Positions 1 through 8,022 of a DNA stretch of 64,000 nucleotides are shown here, in pieces. The notes under the pieces were generated by a model, which searched no databases, was not told the origin of the DNA, and worked only from the letters and a program-made list of their open reading frames with translations. The stretch lies in NCBI GenBank assembly GCA_005880985.1, contig VBIQ01000005.1, positions 392,314 to 456,313 on the forward strand, read 5' to 3'. The position numbers and the translations under genes were made by a program. How positions within the stretch are numbered: position 1 is the stretch's first letter; each line of letters begins with the position of its first letter. The stretch comes from Chloroflexota bacterium. Its GTDB lineage: Bacteria > Chloroflexota > Dormibacteria > Aeolococcales > Aeolococcaceae.

Positions 1-1
1 C

Positions 2-721
2 TTCCCCGTCGACGCCTCGCAGTGGGATGCGCAGGTGGCGGCGTTCAGTGACCGCTACCGATGCCTGCGCCCCGACGCCTTCGGCTGCGGCTCCTCGCCA
101 CCGCCGCCGCCACAGCTGACCCTCGACGCGGTGGCCGCCTCGGTGATGGCTGCGCTCGACTCCATGGGGGTCGACGAGCTGGCGGTGGTGGGACTGTCGA
201 TGGGCGGCTACACCGCCTTCGCGCTGCTGCGACAGCACTCGTCGCGCATCCGTGCCCTGGTCCTCGCCGACACCCGCGCCGGAGCCGACAGCGATGCCGC
301 GCGCGCCGACCGCAGATCGGTGGCCGAGCGGGTGCGCGCCGAGGGCGTGGAGTGGCTCGTCGAGCCGATGTGCGAGCGCCTGCTCGCCCCGGCATCGCTG
401 GCCGAAGCCCACGTCGTCGATCCGGTGCGCGCGCGCATCCTCCGATGCCGCCCGGAGGGAGTGGCGGCCTGTCAGGAGGCGATGGCGGCGCGTCCCGACA
501 GCACCGGCATGCTGGCCGGCATCGCGGTGCCCACCCTGGTGATCGCCGGCGAGCTCGACATCGTCACCCCGCCTGCCGAGGCCAGTCAGATGGCGCAGGC
601 GATCCCCGGAGCCGGCGTCGAGATCATCGGCGGGGCCGGCCACCTCAGCAACCTCGAGCGGCCCGACGACTTCACCACAGCGGTGAGCTCGTTCCTCGAC
701 GAGGCGTACCCGGCCGGCTAG
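2..721 (+). CDS. Alpha/beta hydrolase, 5' end cut by window edge
   Basis: This is the C-terminal 239 residues of an alpha/beta-hydrolase-fold enzyme. The frame is open from base 2 and already reads FPVDASQWDAQVAAFSDRYR, the usual stretch after the oxyanion HG motif, so the real start lies upstream of the window. The nucleophile elbow GLSMGG holds the catalytic Ser. The acid Asp is probably in ELDIVTPP and the catalytic His in GAGHLSNLERP near the C-terminus. The family includes 3-oxoadipate enol-lactonases and other small esterases. The substrate cannot be read from sequence. Confidence 0.85.
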   Translation, partial: FPVDASQWDAQVAAFSDRYRCLRPDAFGCGSSPPPPPQLTLDAVAASVMAALDSMGVDELAVVGLSMGGYTAFALLRQHSSRIRALVLADTRAGADSDAARADRRSVAERVRAEGVEWLVEPMCERLLAPASLAEAHVVDPVRARILRCRPEGVAACQEAMAARPDSTGMLAGIAVPTLVIAGELDIVTPPAEASQMAQAIPGAGVEIIGGAGHLSNLERPDDFTTAVSSFLDEAYPAG

Positions 722-730
722 CGGGCGCCG

Positions 731-1936
731 TCAGCGAGCCGCGGCGGCGGCGGCGACCTCGGTCGGCACCGCGTTCGGGCTCATGCAGAACCCCTCGTAG
801 TCGATGGGCTCGGTGATGGTGGGGTTCTCGCCGCACACCGGGCAGTGCGGATCGCGCGGCACCCGGAACTCGCGGAACCTCATGTCGAGCGCGTCGACGG
901 TCAGCAGGCGCCCGCTGAGCGGCTCGCCGCTGCCGATGATCAGCTTGATCACCTCGGTGGCCTGCAGGATGCCGACGATCCCCGGCAGCACCCCGAGCAC
1001 TCCCGCCTCGGCGCACGAGGGCGCCTCCTCCGGCGGCGGTGGCGCCGGGTAGCGGCAGCGGTAGCACGGCGAGGCGAAGGGCAGCACCGTGGTCACCTGG
1101 CCGTCGAAGCGGAAGATGCCGCCGTCGACCAGCGGCTTGCGGGCGAACAGCGCCGCGTCGTTGGCGAGGTAGCGGGTGGGGAAGTTGTCGCACCCGTTGA
1201 CGATGACGTCGTACCGGGAGAAGAGATCGACGGCATTCTCGGAGCTGAGCATCTCGCGATGCTCCACCACACGGACGTCAGGATTGAGCGCGTTGATGGC
1301 AATCCTGGCCGATTCCGTCTTGGGCATGCCGACCCGGTCGACGGTGTGGATCACCTGCCGCTGCAGATTGCTGACGTCGACGAGGTCGAAGTCGACCAGC
1401 CCGATGGTGCCGACCCCGGCGGCGGCCAGGTAGAGGGCGGCGGGGGAGCCGAGGCCACCGGCGCCGATGAGGAGCACGCTGGCGTCGAGGAGCTTGCGCT
1501 GTCCCTCCTCGCCGACCTCGGGGACCAGCAGATGGCGGCTGTACCGCTGCTTCTGCTCCGGGCTCAGGGCGCGGGGGATGACGAAGGGATGGTTGTGCGA
1601 CTTCCAGGCGCCGAAGCCCCCCGCCATCGACTCGACGTCGGTGTACCCCATGCGGCTGATCGACTCGGCCGCGAGCAGCGACCGGGCTCCACCCGCGCAG
1701 TAGAGGGTGATCGGGGTGTCGCGATCGGGCACCCGGTCCTCGATCTGGGTCTCGATGAAGCCCTTGCTGAGGTGCATGGCGCCGGGGAGGTGACCCTCCT
1801 CGAACTCATGGCGCTCGCGCACGTCGATGAGCAGCCGGCCCGCACCGTCCGCGCCGCGGCGGGCAACCTCCTCGGGGCTGACCTCGGGAACGACCGCCCG
1901 AGCGGCCGCCAGCAGGTCGCGGGAGGTCTGGGGCAT
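731..1936 (-). CDS. moeB: Rhodanese-MoeB/ThiF fusion: sulfur-carrier adenylyltransferase
   Basis: This 401-residue protein should adenylate the C-terminal Gly of a ubiquitin-like sulfur carrier (MoaD or ThiS type) and supply persulfide sulfur to it. A rhodanese domain occupies residues about 15-115, with the active Cys80 in YCAGGARS. A ThiF/MoeB domain follows from about 120, with the nucleotide loop GAGGLGSP near 158-165. The likely catalytic Cys308 lies in SCAEAGVLGV, and the zinc pairs are C291/C294 (CYRC) and C365/C368 (CPVC). The rhodanese precedes the adenylation domain, the reverse of MOCS3 and MoeZ. The start was chosen at MPQTSRD because the upstream extension has no domain. Its carrier protein is not in the window. 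Confidence 0.88.
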   Translation of the reverse strand: MPQTSRDLLAAARAVVPEVSPEEVARRGADGAGRLLIDVRERHEFEEGHLPGAMHLSKGFIETQIEDRVPDRDTPITLYCAGGARSLLAAESISRMGYTDVESMAGGFGAWKSHNHPFVIPRALSPEQKQRYSRHLLVPEVGEEGQRKLLDASVLLIGAGGLGSPAALYLAAAGVGTIGLVDFDLVDVSNLQRQVIHTVDRVGMPKTESARIAINALNPDVRVVEHREMLSSENAVDLFSRYDVIVNGCDNFPTRYLANDAALFARKPLVDGGIFRFDGQVTTVLPFASPCYRCRYPAPPPPEEAPSCAEAGVLGVLPGIVGILQATEVIKLIIGSGEPLSGRLLTVDALDMRFREFRVPRDPHCPVCGENPTITEPIDYEGFCMSPNAVPTEVAAAAAAR

Positions 1937-2075
1937 CGTGGTGGGCCTCGTCGTGTCCGGCTCCGGGCTCTCACTCCCCGCCGCCGGCCGGTGCGGTGGC
2001 GGATTTAGTCGATCCACATTATCAACAATCCTCGCGCCCGCCAAACCCAGCCGGAGCCGGGCGAATCGGCCCCGG

Positions 2076-2945
2076 CTACCGCGGTCGGGTGGAGAGGAAG
2101 GTCGCGGTGATGTCGCTGGTGTACGCCCCCAGGGCGGTGGCGAAGCTGCTGGTGGAGTGGGTGAACACCGCCAGGTGGAGCGCGGGCGACCAGTCGGCCT
2201 CCTGAAAGACCAGCGATCCCCGGTAGGCGACGCCCATGGCGGTTCCGGCGAAGTCGAAGCGCCCGCTCAGCTGCCAGGTGCTGACCGGCTGCCCGCCGAT
2301 CGACACCGTCTTGGGCGCCACCACCTGGCCGGAGTACGTCCCGCTGCCGCCCTGGTAGGTGAACGACCCCTGGAAGGTGGAGCCGGGACGCAGCTGACCC
2401 GGGATCAGCACCGCCGGCGGTGAGGGGTTCAGCACGAACTGGCCGCTGGGACCGTTGCGTCGCAGCGAGAGCAGCTCGACGGTGCCATCGGCGGTGGTGA
2501 GGTTGCTGAAGTCGGCCGAACCGCCGCTCGACTGGGGGATGTGGTCGACCTGCTCGGTCCCGCCCGCCGCCGCCGCCGGCGCGTCGTAGGTGATGGCCGT
2601 CCGCCCCGGCGGCGGGCTCGAACCCTTCGGCCCGGTCTCGCTGCCCTCGATGTCCACCGGGTAGACGCCGGACGCGGCGGCGGTGGCGGCGGAAGCCGCC
2701 CCGCCGGCGGCCGCCCCGCGGTTTCCCGGGACGCCACCATCCGCCGCCCGGGCAGAGGGAGTTGCGGCCCGGCCCGGGGCCTGCCCCGGAGCGGAAGCGG
2801 AGGCGGCGCCGGGGAGGGTCGCCGAGGAGGTGGCCCCCGTCCCCGAGCGGGCACCGCCCTGGGGCGCCACCGCCGCTCCACCGCCGCAGGCGGCAAGAAG
2901 CAGGGCGGTCGCGAGCGCGGCGGGAACCCTTCCCCCGAGATGCAC
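2076..2945 (-). CDS. Putative lipoprotein, Ala/Gly/Pro-rich linker
   Basis: This is a 289-residue secreted lipoprotein of unknown function. A GTG start gives a short basic N-terminus followed by the lipobox-like ALLLAAC, so it is probably lipid-anchored outside the membrane. Residues about 20-100 are a low-complexity Ala/Gly/Ser/Pro linker. The remaining roughly 180 residues look like a beta-rich globular domain with repeated Gly/Ser/Thr strands (GSFTYQGGSGTYSGQVV). No family was recognised. It diverges from the small membrane gene at 2984, with about 38 bases between the starts. The start is uncertain: an AGG-rich stretch lies too close to the GTG to be a normal ribosome site. Confidence 0.65.
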   Translation of the reverse strand: MHLGGRVPAALATALLLAACGGGAAVAPQGGARSGTGATSSATLPGAASASAPGQAPGRAATPSARAADGGVPGNRGAAAGGAASAATAAASGVYPVDIEGSETGPKGSSPPPGRTAITYDAPAAAAGGTEQVDHIPQSSGGSADFSNLTTADGTVELLSLRRNGPSGQFVLNPSPPAVLIPGQLRPGSTFQGSFTYQGGSGTYSGQVVAPKTVSIGGQPVSTWQLSGRFDFAGTAMGVAYRGSLVFQEADWSPALHLAVFTHSTSSFATALGAYTSDITATFLSTRPR

Positions 2946-2983
2946 GCCTCCATGGTGCCTCGCCCGCCCTACAGTCGGCTGCG

Positions 2984-3130
2984 ATGCCCGACCTGCGATT
3001 CGACGACCCGCTTCCCGAACGGCTGCCGGTGCCGCGCCCGCGCGGGTGGTTCGAGCTCTTCTGCTGCACCACCGTGCTGCTGGTCTTCGCCGGCGTCCTG
3101 ATCGCCATCGCCCTGCTGTCGTCCCGCTGA
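2984..3130 (+). CDS. Small single-pass membrane protein (48 aa)
   Basis: This short ORF encodes 48 residues. The first half is polar with several Pro and Arg residues. The second half is one strongly hydrophobic segment (FELFCCTTVLLVFAGVLIAI) ending in LLSSR. Its stop codon overlaps the murE start as TGATG, the spacing of translationally coupled genes, which is the main support for it being real. The function is unknown. Coupling to murE hints at a cell-envelope role, but this is inference only. Confidence 0.55.
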   Translation: MPDLRFDDPLPERLPVPRPRGWFELFCCTTVLLVFAGVLIAIALLSSR

Positions 3131-4680
3131 TGGACCGCGCTGAAGAGAATCGCTCCATGCCGAGGTCGCTGGGCCGGCTGCTTGCCGCCGCGGGGCTGAC
3201 CGTGCCGCGCGATGCCGACGAGGTCGAGGTGGCGCGGGTGGTCTACGACTCGCGCCGCGCCGCGCCGGGGTCGCTCTTCGTCGCCATCCCCGGCACTCAC
3301 GTCGACGGTCACGCGTTCGCACGCGAGGCGGTGCTCGGGGGTGCGGTCGCGGTGGTGGCGGAGCACACTCCCCAGCCCGAGCTGCCACCGGGGGTGCCCC
3401 TGATCCTGGCCGCCGACAGCCGGGCGGCGCTGGCTCCGCTGGCGGCCGCCGCCTGCGACCACCCCTCGCGCTCGCTCTGCGTCGCCGGCGTCACCGGCAC
3501 CGACGGCAAGACCACCACCACCACCATGCTCCACGCCGCGTGGCGCGGCGCCGGCATCGCCGCCGGCAGCCTGAGCACCATCGATTTCCGCGACCTCGAC
3601 GAGGTGGTGCCGAACCCGACCCGGCAGACCACCCTCGAAGCCTCCGATCTGCAGGAGCGCATGCGAGGGCTGCTCGCTCGCGGGCGCACCCATGTGGCCC
3701 TCGAGACCTCGAGTCACGCGCTCTCGCTGCATCGCGTCGACGCGATCGACTTCCGGGCGGCGGTGTACACCCGCATCACCTCGGAGCACCTCGACTTCCA
3801 CCACACCCGGGAGGAGTACCTCGCCAGCAAGCGGTCGCTGCTCGAACGCGTCGCCAGCGGCGCCGGCGGCATCGTCGTGCTCGATCGCGACGACGACTTC
3901 GCGTTTCCCCAGCTGGCGGCGCTGCCGGTGCCGACGCGCCTCACCTACAGCCTGGCGGGCGTCGCCGACGCCGACCTGGTGGCGGAGTCGGTGCAGGTGG
4001 ACGTCGGTGGCATCCACCTGGTGGCCCGCACGCCCTGGGGGACGGTGCCACTGAGGCTCCGCCTGTCCGGTCGATTCAACGCCGGCAATGCGCTCGCCGC
4101 GCTCGCCGCGGCCTGTGCGACGGGTGCTGCGCTCGAGGGCGCTGCCGCCGGACTGGCAGGGCTGGAGCGCGTCAGCGGCCGCATGGAGGCCGTCGCGCTG
4201 GGGCAGGAGTTCGGCGTGGTCATCGATTACGCCCACACTGCCGAGGCATTGCGGTCGGTCCTCGCCGAGCTTCGGGCGGCGACGGCGGGCCGGCTGTGGG
4301 CGGTCTTCGGCTCGGCGGGAGAACGCGATCGGGAGAAGCGCCCCGCCATGGGCGCAGTGGCGGCGCGGCTGTGCGACCGGATCGTGCTCTGCGACGAGGA
4401 TCCTCGCGAGGAGGACCGGACGGCGATCATCGCCGACATCGCCGAGGGTGCTCGCGCGGCGGGCGCCCGGGACGGCGAGACGCTCTTCCTCATCCCCGAC
4501 CGTGACGCCGCCATCGCGTTCGCCATCGACGGCTGTGGCGCGGGCGACACCGTGCTGCTCGCCGGCAAGGGACACGAGAGGTCGATTCTCAGCGGCGCGC
4601 GAACCGTTCCCTGGGACGAGCGCGGCGCCGCCGAGGCGGCGCTTCGACGGCGGCTGGCGCGGGCGGGCACGCCGTCGTAG
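3130..4680 (+). CDS. murE: UDP-N-acetylmuramyl-tripeptide synthetase (MurE-type)
   Basis: This 516-residue Mur ligase should add the third amino acid to UDP-MurNAc-L-Ala-D-Glu in peptidoglycan synthesis. The ATP loop GTDGKTT is at residues 123-129. The central-domain motif SEHLDFHHT is followed by EEYLASKRS, whose Lys is the residue normally carbamylated. The C-terminal domain carries DYAHT, FGSAGERDREKR and AGKGHE. The position that usually reads DNPR, which recognises meso-diaminopimelate, reads EDPR here, so the Arg is kept but the Asn is changed and the third residue added is uncertain. The start ATG overlaps the preceding stop. A second ATG ten codons in (MPRSLGR) is possible. Confidence 0.92.
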   Translation: MDRAEENRSMPRSLGRLLAAAGLTVPRDADEVEVARVVYDSRRAAPGSLFVAIPGTHVDGHAFAREAVLGGAVAVVAEHTPQPELPPGVPLILAADSRAALAPLAAAACDHPSRSLCVAGVTGTDGKTTTTTMLHAAWRGAGIAAGSLSTIDFRDLDEVVPNPTRQTTLEASDLQERMRGLLARGRTHVALETSSHALSLHRVDAIDFRAAVYTRITSEHLDFHHTREEYLASKRSLLERVASGAGGIVVLDRDDDFAFPQLAALPVPTRLTYSLAGVADADLVAESVQVDVGGIHLVARTPWGTVPLRLRLSGRFNAGNALAALAAACATGAALEGAAAGLAGLERVSGRMEAVALGQEFGVVIDYAHTAEALRSVLAELRAATAGRLWAVFGSAGERDREKRPAMGAVAARLCDRIVLCDEDPREEDRTAIIADIAEGARAAGARDGETLFLIPDRDAAIAFAIDGCGAGDTVLLAGKGHERSILSGARTVPWDERGAAEAALRRRLARAGTPS

Positions 4681-4721
4681 CATCGCCAGGGCAGGTGCCT
4701 CGGTACGGAGGGCGCGCGTCG

Positions 4722-5021
4722 ATGACGGCCTGGGACAAACGCGTACGCACCCTGACCCTGCACGGGGTCGAGCAGAACATGGCGCTGGGGGCGAGGTACT
4801 TCCGTTTCGAGGTGCTGGGATTAGACTCCTCCGTCGATCCCGCCCCGCACCGGCTGCCCGCCGCCGTCCAGGTGCTCGAGGAGGTCGGCAGCCACGGCCG
4901 CTGCGTCATCGTTCTCCCCGACGAGCGGCGCGTCGCGCTGTACGCGGTGCATCCCGAGAGCGGGGCCCCCGAGGTCGTCTGGTACGAGCGCACCGAGCGG
5001 ATCCAGGCCAGCCGCCGCTGA
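4722..5021 (+). CDS. Hypothetical protein, 99 aa
   Basis: No family was recognised. The ATG at 4722 follows a GGAGG about 11 bases upstream (4706-4710). The protein is mixed in composition with no signal peptide or membrane segment. The sequence alternates short beta-like stretches (CVIVLPDERRVALYAV, PEVVWYER) with turns. It follows murE by 41 bases on the same strand and ends 1 base before the stop of the convergent rsmG gene. Confidence 0.6.
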   Translation: MTAWDKRVRTLTLHGVEQNMALGARYFRFEVLGLDSSVDPAPHRLPAAVQVLEEVGSHGRCVIVLPDERRVALYAVHPESGAPEVVWYERTERIQASRR

Positions 5022-5022
5022 T

Positions 5023-5670
5023 TCAGCCCAGCGGCCGCCGCGCCGGGACGCCGGAGCGGCGCGGAAACCGGTCGGGCGTCGGCCGCTCCTTGGTCACCAC
5101 CAGGATGCCGTCCCTCGCCGCCCTCGGAACCCCCCCGCCACATTGCCGGGCGGCGACCTCCGCCTGGAGCACGGCTGCCTCGGCGTCTCCGACGAGGGCG
5201 GTGAGCAGTCCGCCGACTCTCAGCAGCGGCAGCGCCAGCTCGCAGAGCGTCCCGGGGGCGGCGGTGGCCCGCGAGGTGGCCAGGTCGAATCGCTCCCGCA
5301 GCTCTGGGTCGCGCCCGACATCCTCTGCTCGCCGCCGCGCCACGGCGACCGCGCCCAGCCGCAGCATCCCGGCCACGTGGACCAGGAAGGCCGCCTTGCG
5401 GGCATCGGCTTCGATCAGCAGCAGGCGGAGATCGGGTCGCAGGACGGAGATGGGGATCGCCGGTGCTCCGCCACCGGAACCGACGTCGACCAGGCGCGAC
5501 CGGGGCGCCGGGGCCGCCGCCTCGAGCAGTCCCATGCTCTCCTCGACGTGCCTGCCCCAGGCCAGCTCGCGGGGAACCGCGGTCAGGTTGACGCGAGGGT
5601 TCCAGAGGTAGAGCTCATCCAGCCAGCGCTCGAGGAGGGCTCGCTCCGCCGGCGAGAGAGACGCGCTCAG
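5023..5670 (-). CDS. rsmG: 16S rRNA (guanine-527-N7)-methyltransferase RsmG, unusual start
   Basis: RsmG (GidB) methylates G527 of 16S rRNA using S-adenosylmethionine. The SAM-binding core is LVDVGSGGGAPAIPISVLRP, followed by LIEADARKAAFL. The first ATG in frame (at 5535) would remove the conserved N-terminal helices. Upstream the frame still encodes WNPRVNLTAVPRELAWGRHV, clearly family sequence, and stays open to a TAG at 5734-5736. Between that stop and 5535 there is no ATG, GTG or TTG in frame. The coordinates given use a CTG at 5670 preceded by AAGG; ATC at 5676 is another option. The resulting 215 residues match the usual family length. Confidence 0.85.
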   Translation of the reverse strand: MSASLSPAERALLERWLDELYLWNPRVNLTAVPRELAWGRHVEESMGLLEAAAPAPRSRLVDVGSGGGAPAIPISVLRPDLRLLLIEADARKAAFLVHVAGMLRLGAVAVARRRAEDVGRDPELRERFDLATSRATAAPGTLCELALPLLRVGGLLTALVGDAEAAVLQAEVAARQCGGGVPRAARDGILVVTKERPTPDRFPRRSGVPARRPLG

Positions 5671-5876
5671 CTGGATGCCTTGCCCGGGGCCAACGCCCGC
5701 CCCGGCGGAGGGACGGCCGGCATGCCGCCGACGCTACACCGGAGTCGCGCGCCGGCGCCGGGCCCGAGACCGGGGCGGCGGCGCGCGCGGCCTCGCCGGC
5801 ACCGGGTCCCCGCAACGCAGGCGCCCGTGCCATCATTCCGACGACGGTCGAGGGGAATCGGCAGCTGGAGAGAAGG

Positions 5877-6065
5877 ATGGCGACACCGGTGCCGTGCCCG
5901 CGTTGCAGCTCGCCGCGTCTGGCGGTGATCTACTACGACGCCGACGGCAAGCCTCTCGGTGGTCATCACGAGTGCGCTGAGTGCGGGCCTCGTCACGCCG
6001 TCAAACTGGTGCCTCTGCCGCGACCGGCGGTGCGCCGGCAGCTGCTCGAGCGCAAGGCGTCCTGA
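5877..6065 (+). CDS. Small zinc-ribbon protein (62 aa)
   Basis: This 62-residue protein has two Cys pairs, CPRC near residue 7 and CAEC near 33, spaced as in a zinc ribbon. A basic C-terminal tail ends in RRQLLERKAS. No enzymatic domain is present. It stands alone between the divergent rsmG and the cyclic-nucleotide-binding gene. The AGAGAAGG just before the ATG is a good ribosome-binding site. Its role is unknown; small ribbons like this often bind nucleic acid or another protein. Confidence 0.65.
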   Translation: MATPVPCPRCSSPRLAVIYYDADGKPLGGHHECAECGPRHAVKLVPLPRPAVRRQLLERKAS

Positions 6066-6160
6066 GACCGGCTCACACCGCTGCGAGTCCACGCTGACGT
6101 CGGCGTGGCAAAGGGGGTACAGTCGCCCGGCGTTCGTGCATCGGGAGGATGAGACCGCCA

Positions 6161-6601
6161 ATGGGTCAGGTTCGCGACGACGTCGTCACCACCGTCGAAC
6201 GCTCACCCCTGTTCGCCGGATTCCCACGCAAGCAGCTCCAGGAGATGGTGCAGCGCTTCGATGACCAGACCTTTCTCGCTGAGCACGGAGTGGTCAGCGA
6301 AGGCATGCACGGCATGGAGTTCTTCCTCATCCTCGAGGGCTCGGCCGAGGTGGTGGTCGACGGGACCGTCCTCGCCACACTCCAGCCCGGCGATTTCTTC
6401 GGCGAGGTCGCCGCTCTCGACGACGGGCCACGCACAGCCTCGGTGCGCACCGCCACCAAACTGCGCTGCCTCGGGCTTCCCAACCGAACCTTCAAGCAGT
6501 TCCTGCTCGACTATCCACTCTTCGCAGTCAACATGCTTCCCACGGTGGTGCGCCGGTTCCGCGCGGTGATGACATCCGCCAAGAGCCAGCGCCTGCCGTA
6601 G
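6161..6601 (+). CDS. Cyclic nucleotide-binding domain protein
   Basis: The 146-residue protein is a single cNMP-binding fold. The family phosphate-binding cassette is seen in GDFFGEVAALDDGPRTASVR, with the Glu and Arg that contact cyclic nucleotide in CRP-type proteins. The C-terminal helix (FAVNMLPTVVRRFRAV) takes the place of a capping helix. No helix-turn-helix follows, so this is not a complete CRP-type regulator and may act through a partner. GGGAGG lies at 6143-6148, directly against an ATG at 6149, so the ATG at 6161 was preferred, though either is possible. Confidence 0.85.
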   Translation: MGQVRDDVVTTVERSPLFAGFPRKQLQEMVQRFDDQTFLAEHGVVSEGMHGMEFFLILEGSAEVVVDGTVLATLQPGDFFGEVAALDDGPRTASVRTATKLRCLGLPNRTFKQFLLDYPLFAVNMLPTVVRRFRAVMTSAKSQRLP

Positions 6602-6706
6602 CGATGCACTCCTTCGCGGGCCAGATCTGTCGGCGGCGGCCAGGCCGGCGCGTCCCTCGCCGCGCTCGTCCACCAGCCCGTTAGTGGGCCGCTGGGCAGG
6701 TTGGCG

Positions 6707-7879
6707 GTGACCGAGCCCGCGGCCAGAACGCCGGCGATGACGCGCTGGCTGGCGCCCACCACCAGCAGCCGCGTCGACCACGTGGAGCTGAGCGCGATCG
6801 ACCCCGGCTGGGAGCCGGAACGAACCGGCGAGAGCCCGATCGAACCAGCGCTGGCCGCGATCCGCGCCGTCGGCGTGCTCGAGCCGGTGCTCCTGCGGCC
6901 GCGCGGCGACCGGTACGAGCTGGTCACCGGCCACCGCACGCTCCGGGCGGCCCGCGCCGCGGGGCTGGGGCGGCTTCCCGCGGTGGTCCGGGAGATGGGT
7001 GACGCGGCCGCGCTGATGGCCCTGGCACTCGACGGCAGCGCCAGCGGATCGATCAGCGACGGCGGGCGGGTCGAGTTCGCGCGGCGGCTGCACGGCAGCG
7101 GGGTTCCCGCCGACGAGGTGGAGGACCTGCTGGCCGCGCTGCAGGCGGCGCCGGTGACGGCTCCCCGCCAGAGGCGGCCGGCGGCGCCCGGCCCCGCCCC
7201 GGTCGTGGCCGAGACCCCGCCGGCTCCGGCCGGGTCGGGGCATCGCTGGACGCCGCTGCCGGGCGGGCCCCCACTGCTCTCTGGCGTCAGCTCCGCCTTC
7301 GTCGACGTGCCGCGGCTGCTCGCCGTTCTCGCCGCCGAGGGGTTCACCGGGACGGTGGAGCTGCGCGGCCCCGACCGCCGGGACGACGTCGTCATCTTCA
7401 TCGCCGGTCGCTGCTACGCGACGGTGGTGGAGGAGAACGGGTCGCGGGTCGAGCGCGAGCTGCGGCTTCCCGCTCCAGGCCGGCGGCCCGAGTTGGAGGT
7501 GACCACCCGGCCGCAGCCGCCGCCGGTGGCCGCCGGCCTGGTGATGGCGCTGCGCATGCCGGCGCGGCTGCAGGGCCTGCACGCCTCGTTCTTCCACCTC
7601 GACCGGCTGCTGGCGGTGCTGGGCGGCGACCGAGCCGACGGCGCCTGCGTGGTGACCGCGCCGCGTGGATCCGGGGTGATCCTCCTCGCCGCCGGTGCCC
7701 CGGTGGCCGCCTATGCGCGCCGCCCGGGAGAGCGGCCGGGCTCCGAGCCGGAGGGGCTCGAGGTGGAGCCGGTCGCCGAGCTGCTCGCTCTGGGGGCGGG
7801 CGAGGTGGACGTGCACGACGGTCCGTTGCCACCGCCGCTTCCGCTCGAGGGTCTCATCGAGGACGCGACCGGGCGCTGA
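6707..7879 (+). CDS. ParB-like domain fused to two PATAN/DUF4388-like domains
   Basis: This protein of about 390 residues begins with a ParB/Spo0J N-terminal-type domain (residues about 25-110). Its core reads LEPVLLRPRGDRYELVTGHR and then TLRAARAAGLGRLPAVVRE. The ENLQR-type segment after the core is missing. A Pro/Ala-rich linker follows (about 145-195). Two related segments come next: AFVDVPRLLAVLAAEGFTGT with a following IFIAGRCYATVV strand, and SFFHLDRLLAVLGGD. Both resemble the PATAN/DUF4388 domain seen in two-component and gliding regulators. The first codon may be TTG 6701 or GTG 6707; GGGCAGG just upstream fits 6707. It is not next to a parA gene, so chromosome segregation is unlikely to be its role. 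Confidence 0.7.
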   Translation: MTEPAARTPAMTRWLAPTTSSRVDHVELSAIDPGWEPERTGESPIEPALAAIRAVGVLEPVLLRPRGDRYELVTGHRTLRAARAAGLGRLPAVVREMGDAAALMALALDGSASGSISDGGRVEFARRLHGSGVPADEVEDLLAALQAAPVTAPRQRRPAAPGPAPVVAETPPAPAGSGHRWTPLPGGPPLLSGVSSAFVDVPRLLAVLAAEGFTGTVELRGPDRRDDVVIFIAGRCYATVVEENGSRVERELRLPAPGRRPELEVTTRPQPPPVAAGLVMALRMPARLQGLHASFFHLDRLLAVLGGDRADGACVVTAPRGSGVILLAAGAPVAAYARRPGERPGSEPEGLEVEPVAELLALGAGEVDVHDGPLPPPLPLEGLIEDATGR

Positions 7880-8022
7880 CGCCTATTGGTCAAAGGCGTC
7901 TACATCACGACAGTGTTGTGGACATGAACGGGGCAAACGTCTGGACCGGATTGACTCCGGACGGAAACGAACCGATGAAGGTTGTGACGTGACCGGAAGG
8001 GGGATGCCAGACTGCGCCTCCC

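Noticed and set aside
2005..4683. Long open frame of 892 codons on the minus strand opposite murE
   Set aside because: It is low-complexity Arg/Ala/Gly-rich, matches no family, and lies antisense to a clearly recognised murE. High GC makes such open frames common.
7880..8022. Possible cyclic di-AMP riboswitch upstream of the GH73 gene
   Set aside because: The GH73 family is often under such control, but the ydaO core motifs were not found; only a simple inverted repeat is seen.
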